From Burkholderia cepacia (lineage in GTDB: Bacteria; Pseudomonadota; Gammaproteobacteria; Burkholderiales; Burkholderiaceae), in contig NZ_LDWR01000011.1 in the NCBI RefSeq assembly GCF_001039005.1, positions 186,001-250,000 of the forward strand: a stretch of 64,000 nucleotides of DNA, read 5' to 3'. Positions 38,138-45,543 of the stretch are shown here, one piece after another (within the stretch, counting starts at the first letter, position 1; each line of letters begins with the position of its first letter). Position numbers and translations under genes: made by a program. The notes under the pieces were generated by a model, which was not told the origin of the DNA, made no database searches, and saw only the letters and a program-made list of their open reading frames with translations.

Positions 38138-39376
38138 TTACGACCGCTTCGTAGAGGATTGAATGATTCGCCTGAGTGCCGACAGGCCGCCCGCCGCACG
38201 CTGTGCGGCTCCCGGCGACGGCGTACCCGCGAGGCGCTCGACCAGCGACCCGAGCGCACGCACGTACGGATCGCGCTCCGCGACCTCGGCAATCAGCTTG
38301 CCCTGGTTCGCGGCATGTCCGATCGATACGCGCCGCGACGGCAGCGTCGCGACCAGCGACAGTTCCAGCCGTTCGGCGATCTGCGCGGGCATCAGCCCGA
38401 GCTCGGCGTCGAACTGGTTGACGACGAGCCCGATCCGTTCGGTCGCGGCACCCACATCGCGCAACCCGTCCAGCATCTCGACTGCCGATACGACCGATGC
38501 CACGCCCTGGTCGCAAACGAGCCACGCCTCGTCCGCAAGATTCACGACCTGCGCAATGAATTCGCGATTCGGGAAGCCGCCGAGATCGACGATCTGGTGA
38601 TCGAAGAACGCCCGCAGCCGGTTCAGCAACGCCGCGCACGACGCGGTTGCCACTTCACGCAGATCGGCGAGGTTCGGTGGCAGCGTCGTCAGCGCGGCGC
38701 CGCTCGAATGGCGCGCGAGCGCGGTCGTCACGAACGTGCGGTCGATCCGGCGCAGGTTGCGCACCGCCTCGACGAAATGGAATTCGCAGCGCGTGTTCAG
38801 GAACAGCGCGCCGTCGCCAGCCGGCAGCCCGAGATCGAGGAACGCGGCCGCGTGCGCGGGATCGGCGGCCCGCCGCTGCATCAGTATCGACAGGTTGGCG
38901 GCGAGCGTGCTCACCCCCATCCCGGCGCGCGCGCCGAGCAACGCAGTGACCTTCCCGTGGCGGTGCGCCGGCTCGCCGGCGTTGTCGAGCAACACGCGCG
39001 TGATGCGCAGCGCCTCGTCGGCCGGTGCGGAAAAATCGACGAAGTCGCGTACCCCCGCGCGCAGCGCGGCGAGTGCGCCCTCAGGCTGCGCAAGCGAGCC
39101 CAGCGCAACGACCGGCACGCCCGGATGCGACACGCGCACCGCAGCCACAACCGTGCTCGCCGCCGCGCAATCCCCCGAGAAATCGATGAATACGAGTGCC
39201 GGATTCAATACGCCGATACGCTGCGACAGCGCCGCACCGTCGAGCGGCGCCCCCTCGACCGCGCCGGCCGAGACCAGCGACCGGGACAGCCATTGCACGC
39301 GCTCCGCATGCGAGGATGCGCAGACGAAGTGGTCGGTGACGGCGGGCTCAGCCAAAGAATAGGTTCTCGCATTCAT
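38138..39376 (-). CDS. tadZ: TadZ/CpaE localisation ATPase
   Basis: 412-residue ParA/MinD-type protein that places the Tad apparatus. N-terminal receiver-like domain without an obvious phospho-site, then a MinD-like core with GARAGMGVSTLAANLSILM (deviant Walker A), DLGGFPNREFIAQVVNLADEAWLVCDQGV and VVNQFDAELGLMPAQIAERL. The frame can be read from an earlier TTG, but I chose the ATG at 39374-39376 with GGGAG eight bases upstream. The secretin gene ends 75 bases before. Confidence 0.88.
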   Translation of the reverse strand: MNARTYSLAEPAVTDHFVCASSHAERVQWLSRSLVSAGAVEGAPLDGAALSQRIGVLNPALVFIDFSGDCAAASTVVAAVRVSHPGVPVVALGSLAQPEGALAALRAGVRDFVDFSAPADEALRITRVLLDNAGEPAHRHGKVTALLGARAGMGVSTLAANLSILMQRRAADPAHAAAFLDLGLPAGDGALFLNTRCEFHFVEAVRNLRRIDRTFVTTALARHSSGAALTTLPPNLADLREVATASCAALLNRLRAFFDHQIVDLGGFPNREFIAQVVNLADEAWLVCDQGVASVVSAVEMLDGLRDVGAATERIGLVVNQFDAELGLMPAQIAERLELSLVATLPSRRVSIGHAANQGKLIAEVAERDPYVRALGSLVERLAGTPSPGAAQRAAGGLSALRRIIQSSTKRS

Positions 39377-39451
39377 CTTGGATACTCCCAATGAAGCAAC
39401 GCATCGCGTCTTGCGCGACGGCCTGCGCTGTCCCGTAACAATTCGGCGCGC

Positions 39452-40783
39452 TCATTTCGAGAACCCCGGTCCTGCGTCCGGCGATGCCATGCCGCCCAGA
39501 TACGAACGCCACACGGGACCGTCGCGCTGCTCGGACAGCTCGCCCGGCGTCGCCGGCAGCGGTGCGCCCTGCGCGATCGGCGCGACGAGATGCGGCGTAA
39601 CGATGATCACGAGTTCCTTGTCGGCTTGCTGGTAGCTCAGATTCTTGAAAAACGCGCCGATGATGGGCAGATCCCCCAGGAACGGCACCTTGTTGACGTT
39701 GGACGTGGTCTCGCGGTCGATCAAACCGCCGATCACGAAGCTTTCGCCATCGCCGAGCTCGACCGTCGTATCCGCGCGTCGCGTCGTCAGCGCCGGCACC
39801 TGGACTCCGTTGATCGTGATCGAGTGCACAAAGTCGAGCTGGCTCGACTCGGGCGCGACCTTCAGCGCGATCCGGCGCGGGTTCAGCACGGTCGGCGTGA
39901 CGGTCAGCCCGACGCCATAGGGCTTCCATTCGATCGAGATCGTGCCGAGCGATTGCGGGACCGGCACCGGAATTTCACCCCCCGCGAGGAAGTTCGCGCT
40001 CTGGCCGGACAATGCGACGAGCGTCGGCTGCGCAAGTACTCGGGCGAGATTGTTCGCCTCGAGAATCGACAAGTCGGCGAACAGCCCGCGTGACATCGAA
40101 TTGACGACGAGATTGAACGCCGACGAAATCGGCACGTTCGTGTTGTACGTGAGCGAGCCGCCCGGCGTCCCGGTAATCGATGTCAGCCCCGTCGGCGCGA
40201 ATGCGCCGAACGAAAAGCCGTTGCTCTGCTTGAAGAAGTTGAGACCCGCCTGCTTCAGCACCGTACGGCTGAATTCGACCACGCGCACGTCGACCTGCAC
40301 GACATTCTTGCCGGAGATCGTCGACGCATCGATTGTCGTCCCGTCCTTGCCGCTGACCGTCTTTGCCGCATGAACCGCCCGCTGATGCCCGTCGAGCGTC
40401 CCGGACGCACCGCCGATCACGGTCGTACCGCTGTACGTATTCACGCTCGGCGATGCGCCGTCGAGCAGCGCACGTGCCGCGCCGCTCGTGACATTCACGT
40501 TGTAGACGGTCGGCTCGTCGCGACCGCGCTCCCAGATCATCACGTTCGTCGCCCCGGCGTTCTTCGCGACGAGCAGCACGCCGCCTCGCCCGCCCTTCAC
40601 GACGAGCACGTCGGCAACCGACGGATCGCCGACCGCAACCCGCTGCAGCGCACGCCCCGTCGCGATCTGCCGTTGCGCGCCGACCGCCAGGCTGATCGTC
40701 CCGCTCGTGTCGGCCGCGTCCGACAACGGCGGCATGGCCAGCGCGCTCAATGCAATAGCTAATCCAATCAGTTTCTTTTTCAT
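39452..40783 (-). CDS. rcpA: RcpA/CpaC outer-membrane secretin
   Basis: Secretin that forms the outer-membrane pore for the Flp pilus, 443 residues. Signal peptide (LIGLAIALSALAMPPLSDA), N-terminal BON/pilus-associated domain (GDPSVADVLVVKGGRGGVLLVAKNAGATNVMIW), then the secretin core (VVEFSRTVLKQAGL, LARVLAQPTLVALSGQSANFLAGGEIPVPVPQ, TVELGDGESFVIGGLIDRET, VPFLGDLPIIGAFFKN). Compared with T2SS secretins it lacks the long N-domains, as is usual for CpaC. Confidence 0.93.
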   Translation of the reverse strand: MKKKLIGLAIALSALAMPPLSDAADTSGTISLAVGAQRQIATGRALQRVAVGDPSVADVLVVKGGRGGVLLVAKNAGATNVMIWERGRDEPTVYNVNVTSGAARALLDGASPSVNTYSGTTVIGGASGTLDGHQRAVHAAKTVSGKDGTTIDASTISGKNVVQVDVRVVEFSRTVLKQAGLNFFKQSNGFSFGAFAPTGLTSITGTPGGSLTYNTNVPISSAFNLVVNSMSRGLFADLSILEANNLARVLAQPTLVALSGQSANFLAGGEIPVPVPQSLGTISIEWKPYGVGLTVTPTVLNPRRIALKVAPESSQLDFVHSITINGVQVPALTTRRADTTVELGDGESFVIGGLIDRETTSNVNKVPFLGDLPIIGAFFKNLSYQQADKELVIIVTPHLVAPIAQGAPLPATPGELSEQRDGPVWRSYLGGMASPDAGPGFSK

Positions 40784-40836
40784 TGTTTTGGAGGCATCGA
40801 ACCGCCCCCCTTCTCTGGTTGTCGTCTTCGTGCCGC

Positions 40837-41739
40837 TCAGTAGGCGACCGTTTCGGTCCGCCCACCCCGAATCACTTCGATGCTGCCGCCGCTCGCATGC
40901 CGCGTGACCAGCCGCGGCGCCGCACGCGGGGCCGGCGCTGTCGTCGCACTCTTCGACAACTCTCCGAGCATCACGCCAGAAGCAGCAAGCGCCGACGGGC
41001 TCTTGTCGTCACCCACACGAACCGCGACGGTCTGCGCCGCGACATCGTCGTCGCGCGAGTTGCGAAGCGCGAGCACGAGCCGGCCGCTCTGCTCGGCGAG
41101 CGTCAGTGCGTCAACCTGCGCGGTCGGCACGGCAAGCACCGCGGTCCGCATGCCGACCACGGAGCCATTCGAACTGTCGCGCTCGGTCGTTGCGTCGCCA
41201 AACGACAGCACGCGGATCTTCGACATCAGCAGCCGTGCCTGGGTATTCGCGATCTCGGCCGTCGACGTCCCGCCTATCGCCATACCAGTCCCGTCGCGCT
41301 TCAGGTTCAGGAACACGTCGACATAGTTGCCGGGCCGCACACGGTTACCGACCGCGTTGGTTTCGTCGACCTTGATCGCGACGGCTCGCTCTCCCGGTGC
41401 GATCTGCTCGGCAAGGCCGGACGACAGTGCGCTTGCCACCACGGCCGCCTGCGCCGGAATGTCGGCAGCCGGGATACGGCCGACAAGCTGCAGCGGATCG
41501 GCGAACGCGCCCTGCGGCGCGGCGGTCGACTGCTGAACCTTCAGCGCATCGGCCGGAATCGGCTGGCCGGCTTGCAATGGCCGTGTTGCCACGACGACAG
41601 GCACGCTTTGCGTCACGACCGTCGACGCAACCGGCGTGACGTCCGCGGGCTTGCGTCCGAGCATCCACGCATAGACGCCGAGCAGGACCGCGATCGCGAT
41701 CAGCAAGCCCGCAATGATCTTCGTCAGATTGTTGGCCAT
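40837..41739 (-). CDS. rcpC: RcpC/CpaB pilus assembly protein
   Basis: 300 residues. N-terminal membrane anchor (IIAGLLIAIAVLLGVYAWML), then an SAF domain (VVVATRPLQAGQPIPADALKVQQ, ERAVAIKVDETNAVGNRVRPGNYVDVFLNL), and a C-terminal Flp pilus assembly domain with AVLAVPTAQVDALTLAEQSGRLVLALRN. Acts in the periplasm with the secretin. Located 95 bases after tadE and 53 before the secretin. Confidence 0.92.
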   Translation of the reverse strand: MANNLTKIIAGLLIAIAVLLGVYAWMLGRKPADVTPVASTVVTQSVPVVVATRPLQAGQPIPADALKVQQSTAAPQGAFADPLQLVGRIPAADIPAQAAVVASALSSGLAEQIAPGERAVAIKVDETNAVGNRVRPGNYVDVFLNLKRDGTGMAIGGTSTAEIANTQARLLMSKIRVLSFGDATTERDSSNGSVVGMRTAVLAVPTAQVDALTLAEQSGRLVLALRNSRDDDVAAQTVAVRVGDDKSPSALAASGVMLGELSKSATTAPAPRAAPRLVTRHASGGSIEVIRGGRTETVAY

Positions 41740-41834
41740 GATGTTGTTATGTTTCCCCGCTACTCACGATTGAATTCTCCGCGCAACGTTGACGACCGGG
41801 CGCCCTCGACCCGGCACGACACCATCGCTGTCGT

Positions 41835-42329
41835 CTAAATGATGTTGACCGGGCTGATCTGCACCATCGCCGTTCCGGTGAGCGTCGACGGCACCGGCAA
41901 CAGCGAACCGAGCAGCGGGAACGACGGGATCAGTGGGTTCTGCGAGTACGGATAGGTCAGCGTGATCTGCACGCACAACATCGTCGCGTCGTACGAACAG
42001 TTGCCTTGTTGCGTCTGCGCGCACGTCGCACCCTTCAGCCACGTGGTCAGATTCGTTGCGGCCGTGCAGGCGGCCTGGGCCCGCGCCGCGAGCGCGGCTT
42101 GCTGCGCTGCCTGCACCGACGCGGCCGCTCCGACCTGCTGATAGTTCAACGCGGCACGTGCGCCTTCCGTCGCCGCAAGCGTCAGGTTTTGCTGCGCGGC
42201 GAAGATCATTCCGTACGTGATGATCGCGTACAGGATCAGAAAGAACACCGGCAGCATCAGCGCGAATTCGACCGCCGTCGAACCACGCTCGTGACGCCGC
42301 ATTCCGGGGGCAGAACGAAACATCGTCAT
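41835..42329 (-). CDS. TadE-like pseudopilin
   Basis: 164 residues. N-terminal ERGSTAVEFALMLPVFFLILYAIITYGMIFAAQQNLTLAATEGAR is the TadE signature, a pseudopilin processed by TadV (TAVEFAL). The mature region has an Ala/Gln-rich helix and Cys pairs. The ATG overlaps the TGA of the tadV gene (ATGA), so translation is coupled. Confidence 0.9.
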   Translation of the reverse strand: MTMFRSAPGMRRHERGSTAVEFALMLPVFFLILYAIITYGMIFAAQQNLTLAATEGARAALNYQQVGAAASVQAAQQAALAARAQAACTAATNLTTWLKGATCAQTQQGNCSYDATMLCVQITLTYPYSQNPLIPSFPLLGSLLPVPSTLTGTAMVQISPVNII

Positions 42330-42820
42330 TGCATCCCCCCGGTCGCAATCCGGTACCCGCACCACAGCACCGCCGGAATCACGAGAAACGCTGCATACGG
42401 CGATGCCCGGAAACCGGCGATCTCCAGCGTCGGCGAGCGCCGCTGCCACAACGCAGATACAGGTGTACGGGTTGCGAAGATCAGCGTACCGGCATGGGCG
42501 AACGCGAGCAGGCTCGCCACGATCCAGAACCAAAACAACGCATGAGGGCCGCACCATGCGCCAAGCACCGCGAATACCTTGACATCCGCGGCACCCATTA
42601 TGCGCAGTACGAAAAATGGGAAAAGACTGACAATGCCGATCAATGCGCCAATGAGCGCCTGATTCACGGATATGCCAAATGGATTATGTCCGGAGAGTAC
42701 AAATGCAGACACGAATCCACCGATCACCAGTGAATTCGGTATACGCCTATGACGGATGTCCTCGAGCGCGACAAGCACCGCCCACGCGAGGAAAACCCCG
42801 ACGCCAGTTAGCAGGATCAT
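42326..42820 (-). CDS. tadV: TadV/CpaA prepilin peptidase
   Basis: Inner-membrane aspartic protease that cleaves the Flp and TadE prepilins, 164 residues, about five hydrophobic segments. The two catalytic Asp motifs are seen: ALEDIRHRRIPN (Asp at about 21) and the GxxD motif MGAADVK. It lacks the methylase half of PilD, as expected for TadV. Overlaps tadE. Lies 89 bases after flp. Confidence 0.93.
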   Translation of the reverse strand: MILLTGVGVFLAWAVLVALEDIRHRRIPNSLVIGGFVSAFVLSGHNPFGISVNQALIGALIGIVSLFPFFVLRIMGAADVKVFAVLGAWCGPHALFWFWIVASLLAFAHAGTLIFATRTPVSALWQRRSPTLEIAGFRASPYAAFLVIPAVLWCGYRIATGGMQ

Positions 42821-42848
42821 TTACGCCCCGAGCGGCAAAACTTACCTA

Positions 42849-42872
42849 CGCGGATTGCCGAAGCAATCCGCG
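42849..42872 (-). other. Hairpin between flp and tadV
   Basis: Perfect ten-base arms CGCGGATTGC and GCAATCCGCG around a four-base loop. On the minus strand the loop is TTCG, an extra-stable tetraloop, and there is no strong T-run after it. It could partly stop transcription or protect the flp message, so that the pilin is made in excess of the machine. Confidence 0.65.
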
Positions 42873-42909
42873 CCCCTAACAACAGGGAGATGAGCAAAAA
42901 GCTCGCTCG

Positions 42910-43080
42910 TTATGCCTTCGGCAACTGGCTCGCGATGTAGGTGAACGCCCCCGAGATGCCAGTCGTCAACGAACCGACGGCAGTGACGAGAGCAACGGCG
43001 ACCAGTCCGGCGATGAGTCCGTACTCGACTGCGGTAACCCCGTTTTCTTCCTTAAGGAAACGCTTGATGATTGCTTTCAT
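42910..43080 (-). CDS. flp: Flp major pilin
   Basis: 56-residue prepilin: leader MKAIIKRFLKEENG, predicted cleavage after Gly14, then VTAVEYGLIAGLVAVALVTAVGSLTTGISGAFTYIASQL. The EY pair at mature positions 4-5 (VTAVEY) is the Flp motif. Only one flp copy is present. It is the first gene of the Tad operon. Its leader (43081-43250) contains a TATAAA-like stretch at about 43115, but I cannot define the promoter with certainty. Confidence 0.95.
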   Translation of the reverse strand: MKAIIKRFLKEENGVTAVEYGLIAGLVAVALVTAVGSLTTGISGAFTYIASQLPKA

Positions 43081-43505
43081 TTTATTCCTCGTGCCTGTAT
43101 TTACGTTCTTTGGCCTTTTATACGTATACATCCCCGCATATCTGGCCCTTGCCCCGCGTCGTTCGCCACATCTGCCGTAGCGTCAACCGGGTGCGCTTTC
43201 TTTATAGGTCGCCCCGAAGGGCATGTCTCACGATTTGATGCAAGTTAACATTCGCGATAGTGACCCTCCTCGAACGTTGTGTACCGAACCGTACATTTGC
43301 TTACATCTGCTCCGGATTCTATATCCGATCCTATTTAACTTCCAACCTCTTTTAACGACATGGATCGAAAAAAATGACCGTGAGCACAACGTATTTGTAC
43401 GGCGTTTCGGTACGTCTTACACATAGGATTTACGATAGGTTAGATGTGCACACCTAATCCACCAGTAAAACAATTGCCCTGTCCACCAAGCCCGCAGGGG
43501 CCCCA
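43081..43505. other. AT-richer intergenic region upstream of flp
   Basis: Part of a 677-base gap between divergent flp and the repeat lipoprotein. Clearly less GC-rich than its surroundings. It holds an inverted pair of related elements (TGTACGG...TTCGGTAC-type) at about 43276-43293 and 43397-43413, and a GCCCC/GGGC mini-hairpin at 43211-43222. No gene with a credible start is seen. Confidence 0.45.
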
Positions 43506-43557
43506 CGTTACGTCGCACGCGTAACGCCAATGTTGTGACGTTACGTTACGAAACGTC
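43506..43557 (+). promoter_or_regulatory. Tandem palindromes, candidate enhancer (UAS) of the sigma-54 promoter
   Basis: Site A: CGTTACG (43506-43512), seven-base spacer, CGTAACG (43520-43526), a perfect inverted repeat centred at 43516. Site B: GACGTT (43537-43542) and AACGTC (43552-43557) with matching CGT/ACG inside, centred at 43547, also containing two CGTTACG heptamers. Centres are 31 bases apart, close to three helical turns. They lie about 190 and 160 bases before the expected start site, the usual place for activator binding. Binding by the Tad-locus activator is inference. Confidence 0.7.
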
Positions 43558-43679
43558 CGAAACCGTTCTCATTCGTCTGCTCTTAAACAGATTCAACAAT
43601 CTTTCAATTTCCATAACTTCCTTTTCCGACAAGGAATTGCCTCGTTTAAAACCTGTTGTCGAACCGTCGGGCATCGAAA

Positions 43680-43695
43680 TGGCACGACAGTTGCA
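43680..43695 (+). promoter_or_regulatory. Consensus sigma-54 promoter
   Basis: TGGCACGACAGTTGCA matches the TGGCACG-N4-TTGCA consensus exactly, with GG and GC elements correctly spaced. The predicted start site is near 43706, about 50 bases before the lipoprotein ATG. It faces the repeat-lipoprotein and TpsB genes. Confidence 0.9.
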
Positions 43696-43757
43696 GAGTA
43701 GTCCTCGCACCACTCAACACAACGAAGTTCACAAGACATTTTTAATGCGAGGATGAA

Positions 43758-45503
43758 ATGGACATCAAGGTTATCCCTCATGGCGTGTTCCGGACGACTC
43801 TGATCGCGGCCACCGTTGCAGCCATGCTTTCCCTCTCCGCGTGCGGCGGCTCCGGTTCCATCAGCCAAGGCCTCGGCGGCGGCTCGAGTTCGGGCGGCAG
43901 CGATGCGCTCTCCACGTCGGGCGGCGGCGGCTCGGGCACGAGCGGCACCTCCGGCACCAGTGGTACGTCGGGCACGAGCGGAACCTCCGGCACCAGCGGC
44001 ACCGGCACCTCGGGAACGAGCGGCACGTCCGGCACCAGCGGTACCTCGGGAACGAGCGGCACCTCCGGCACCTCGGGTGTGTCGTCGAACGCAGTGGGAA
44101 CTGTCCTCGCAAGCGGCAGCAATATCGTCACGGGTGTCGGCGGGACCGTCTCGGGTCTCGGCACCGTCATCTCCGGCCAGTCACTGCCGGGCGTCAACCC
44201 GGCCACCACGCAAGCCGCGGGCGGCATCGTGCAAAGCGTAGGCGGCGCCGTTACCGCACTCGGCAACGGCCTCGGCAACGGTCTCGGCCAACTCGGCGCG
44301 ACGAAGGATCCGATCGGCACCACGGTCGCCAGCACGGGCGGCGTGGTCAATCAGCTCGGCGGCGCAGTCACGCAGACGGGCAACCTGGTCACGAGCCTCG
44401 GCAGCGGCCCGCTGTCGCCGCTTGCACCGGTCACGGGTGCCGTCGGCGGCCTCGTGTCGACGCTCGGCGGCGCCGTATCGAACGGCGGCAACACGCTCAC
44501 CAACGCGCTGTCGACCGGCCCGATCCAGCAGGTCACGCAGACGGTCAGCTCGGCCATCACGCCGATCACGACGATGGTCGGCCAGACGACCCAGACGATC
44601 GGCACGGCGACGGGCCTCGGCGCGCCGGTCAACACGCTGCTCGGCACGATCGGCAATGGCCTGAACCAGGCCGGAGCGCTGCTCGCGTCGACGGGCGGCA
44701 ACCCAGTCACGACGGGCCTCGGCAACACCGTCTCTTCGACCGGCAACACCGTGAAAGCCGTCGGCGGCCTGCTCACGGGCGGCACCGGTGGCGTGACCAA
44801 CCCGCTCGCACCGCTCACGGGCCTCGTCTCCACGGTCACCGGCGCACTGGGTGGTGCAACGGGTGGCGGCAGCGGCCCGCTCGCCCCGGTCACCGGCCTC
44901 GTCTCCACCGTCACCGGCGCACTCGGCGGCGCAACGGGCGGCGGCAGCGGCCCGCTCGCTCCGGTCACCGGCCTCGTCTCCACCGTCACCGGCGCACTCG
45001 GCGGCGCAACGGGTGGCGGCAGCGGCCCGCTCGCTCCGGTCACCGGTCTCGTGTCCACCGTTACCGGCGCACTGGGCGGCGCAGCAGGCGGCAGCGGCGG
45101 CCCGCTCGCCCCGGTCACCGGTCTCGTCTCCACGGTCACCGGCGCACTGGGTGGTGCAGCAGGCGGTAGCGGTGGCCCGCTCGCCCCGGTCACCGGCCTC
45201 GTCTCCACGGTCACCGGCGCACTGGGCGGCGCAACGGGCGGTACGAGCGGCGGCCCGCTCGCTCCGGTCACGGGTCTCCTCGGCGCAGTCACGGGCGCAC
45301 TCGGCGGCGCGACGGGCGGCTCGGGCGGCAGCAGCCCGCTCGCTCCGGTGACGAACGTGGTGTCCACGGTCACCAGCGCGGTCGGTGCACCTGCATTGAC
45401 CGGCGGCACGGGCGCAGTCACGAACTCGGGCTCGTCGTCGAATCCGCTCGCGCCCGTCACGTCGCTGATCGGCGGCCTGCTCGGCGGCACGCACGGCAAG
45501 TAA
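43758..45503 (+). CDS. Repeat-rich lipoprotein with collagen-like and 25-residue repeats
   Basis: 581-residue surface lipoprotein. Lipobox LSAC with Cys29 and Gly at +2, so probably outer membrane. Residues 60-107 are Gly-Thr-Ser triplets with Gly at every third position, collagen-like in form. The middle has degenerate Gly/Thr/Val-rich repeats. Residues about 355-505 are six 25-residue units of the form GLVSTVTGALGGATGGGSGPLAPVT, then a decayed seventh. Composition is almost free of charged, aromatic and Cys residues, which suits a flexible stalk or adhesive matrix. Start has GAGGA four bases upstream. First gene after the sigma-54 promoter. The function is unknown; an adhesin or biofilm matrix role is inference. 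Confidence 0.8.
   Translation: MDIKVIPHGVFRTTLIAATVAAMLSLSACGGSGSISQGLGGGSSSGGSDALSTSGGGGSGTSGTSGTSGTSGTSGTSGTSGTGTSGTSGTSGTSGTSGTSGTSGTSGVSSNAVGTVLASGSNIVTGVGGTVSGLGTVISGQSLPGVNPATTQAAGGIVQSVGGAVTALGNGLGNGLGQLGATKDPIGTTVASTGGVVNQLGGAVTQTGNLVTSLGSGPLSPLAPVTGAVGGLVSTLGGAVSNGGNTLTNALSTGPIQQVTQTVSSAITPITTMVGQTTQTIGTATGLGAPVNTLLGTIGNGLNQAGALLASTGGNPVTTGLGNTVSSTGNTVKAVGGLLTGGTGGVTNPLAPLTGLVSTVTGALGGATGGGSGPLAPVTGLVSTVTGALGGATGGGSGPLAPVTGLVSTVTGALGGATGGGSGPLAPVTGLVSTVTGALGGAAGGSGGPLAPVTGLVSTVTGALGGAAGGSGGPLAPVTGLVSTVTGALGGATGGTSGGPLAPVTGLLGAVTGALGGATGGSGGSSPLAPVTNVVSTVTSAVGAPALTGGTGAVTNSGSSSNPLAPVTSLIGGLLGGTHGK
43935..44078 (+). repeat. Gly-Thr-Ser triplet repeat coding region
   Basis: Encodes 15 GTS triplets interrupted once by a GT slip (after the seventh). 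Codons alternate (GGCACCTCC, GGCACCAGC, GGCACGAGC), giving a block structure that would favour slippage or recombination. Confidence 0.85.
44821..45270 (+). repeat. Six tandem 75-bp repeats in the lipoprotein gene
   Basis: Units begin at 44821, 44896, 44971, 45046, 45121 and 45196, each exactly 75 bases (25 codons). A diverged seventh starts at 45271. Identity between neighbours is high at the DNA level. Copy number may vary between strains. Confidence 0.9.
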
Positions 45504-45543
45504 ACCAATATCCATTCATCGAAAAGACAGCGAGGAGTCCTTC

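Noticed and set aside
36374-39394. 1006-codon plus-strand frame across tadB, tadA and tadZ
   Set aside because: Antisense to three overlapping Tad genes with clear motifs; Arg/Asp-rich without family features.
44821-45270. CRISPR array
   Set aside because: Units are contiguous 75-bp coding repeats without unique spacers, and no cas genes are near.
44181-45515. Minus-strand frames opposite the repeat lipoprotein
   Set aside because: They exist only because the repeat unit is a multiple of three and GC-rich; no start signals.
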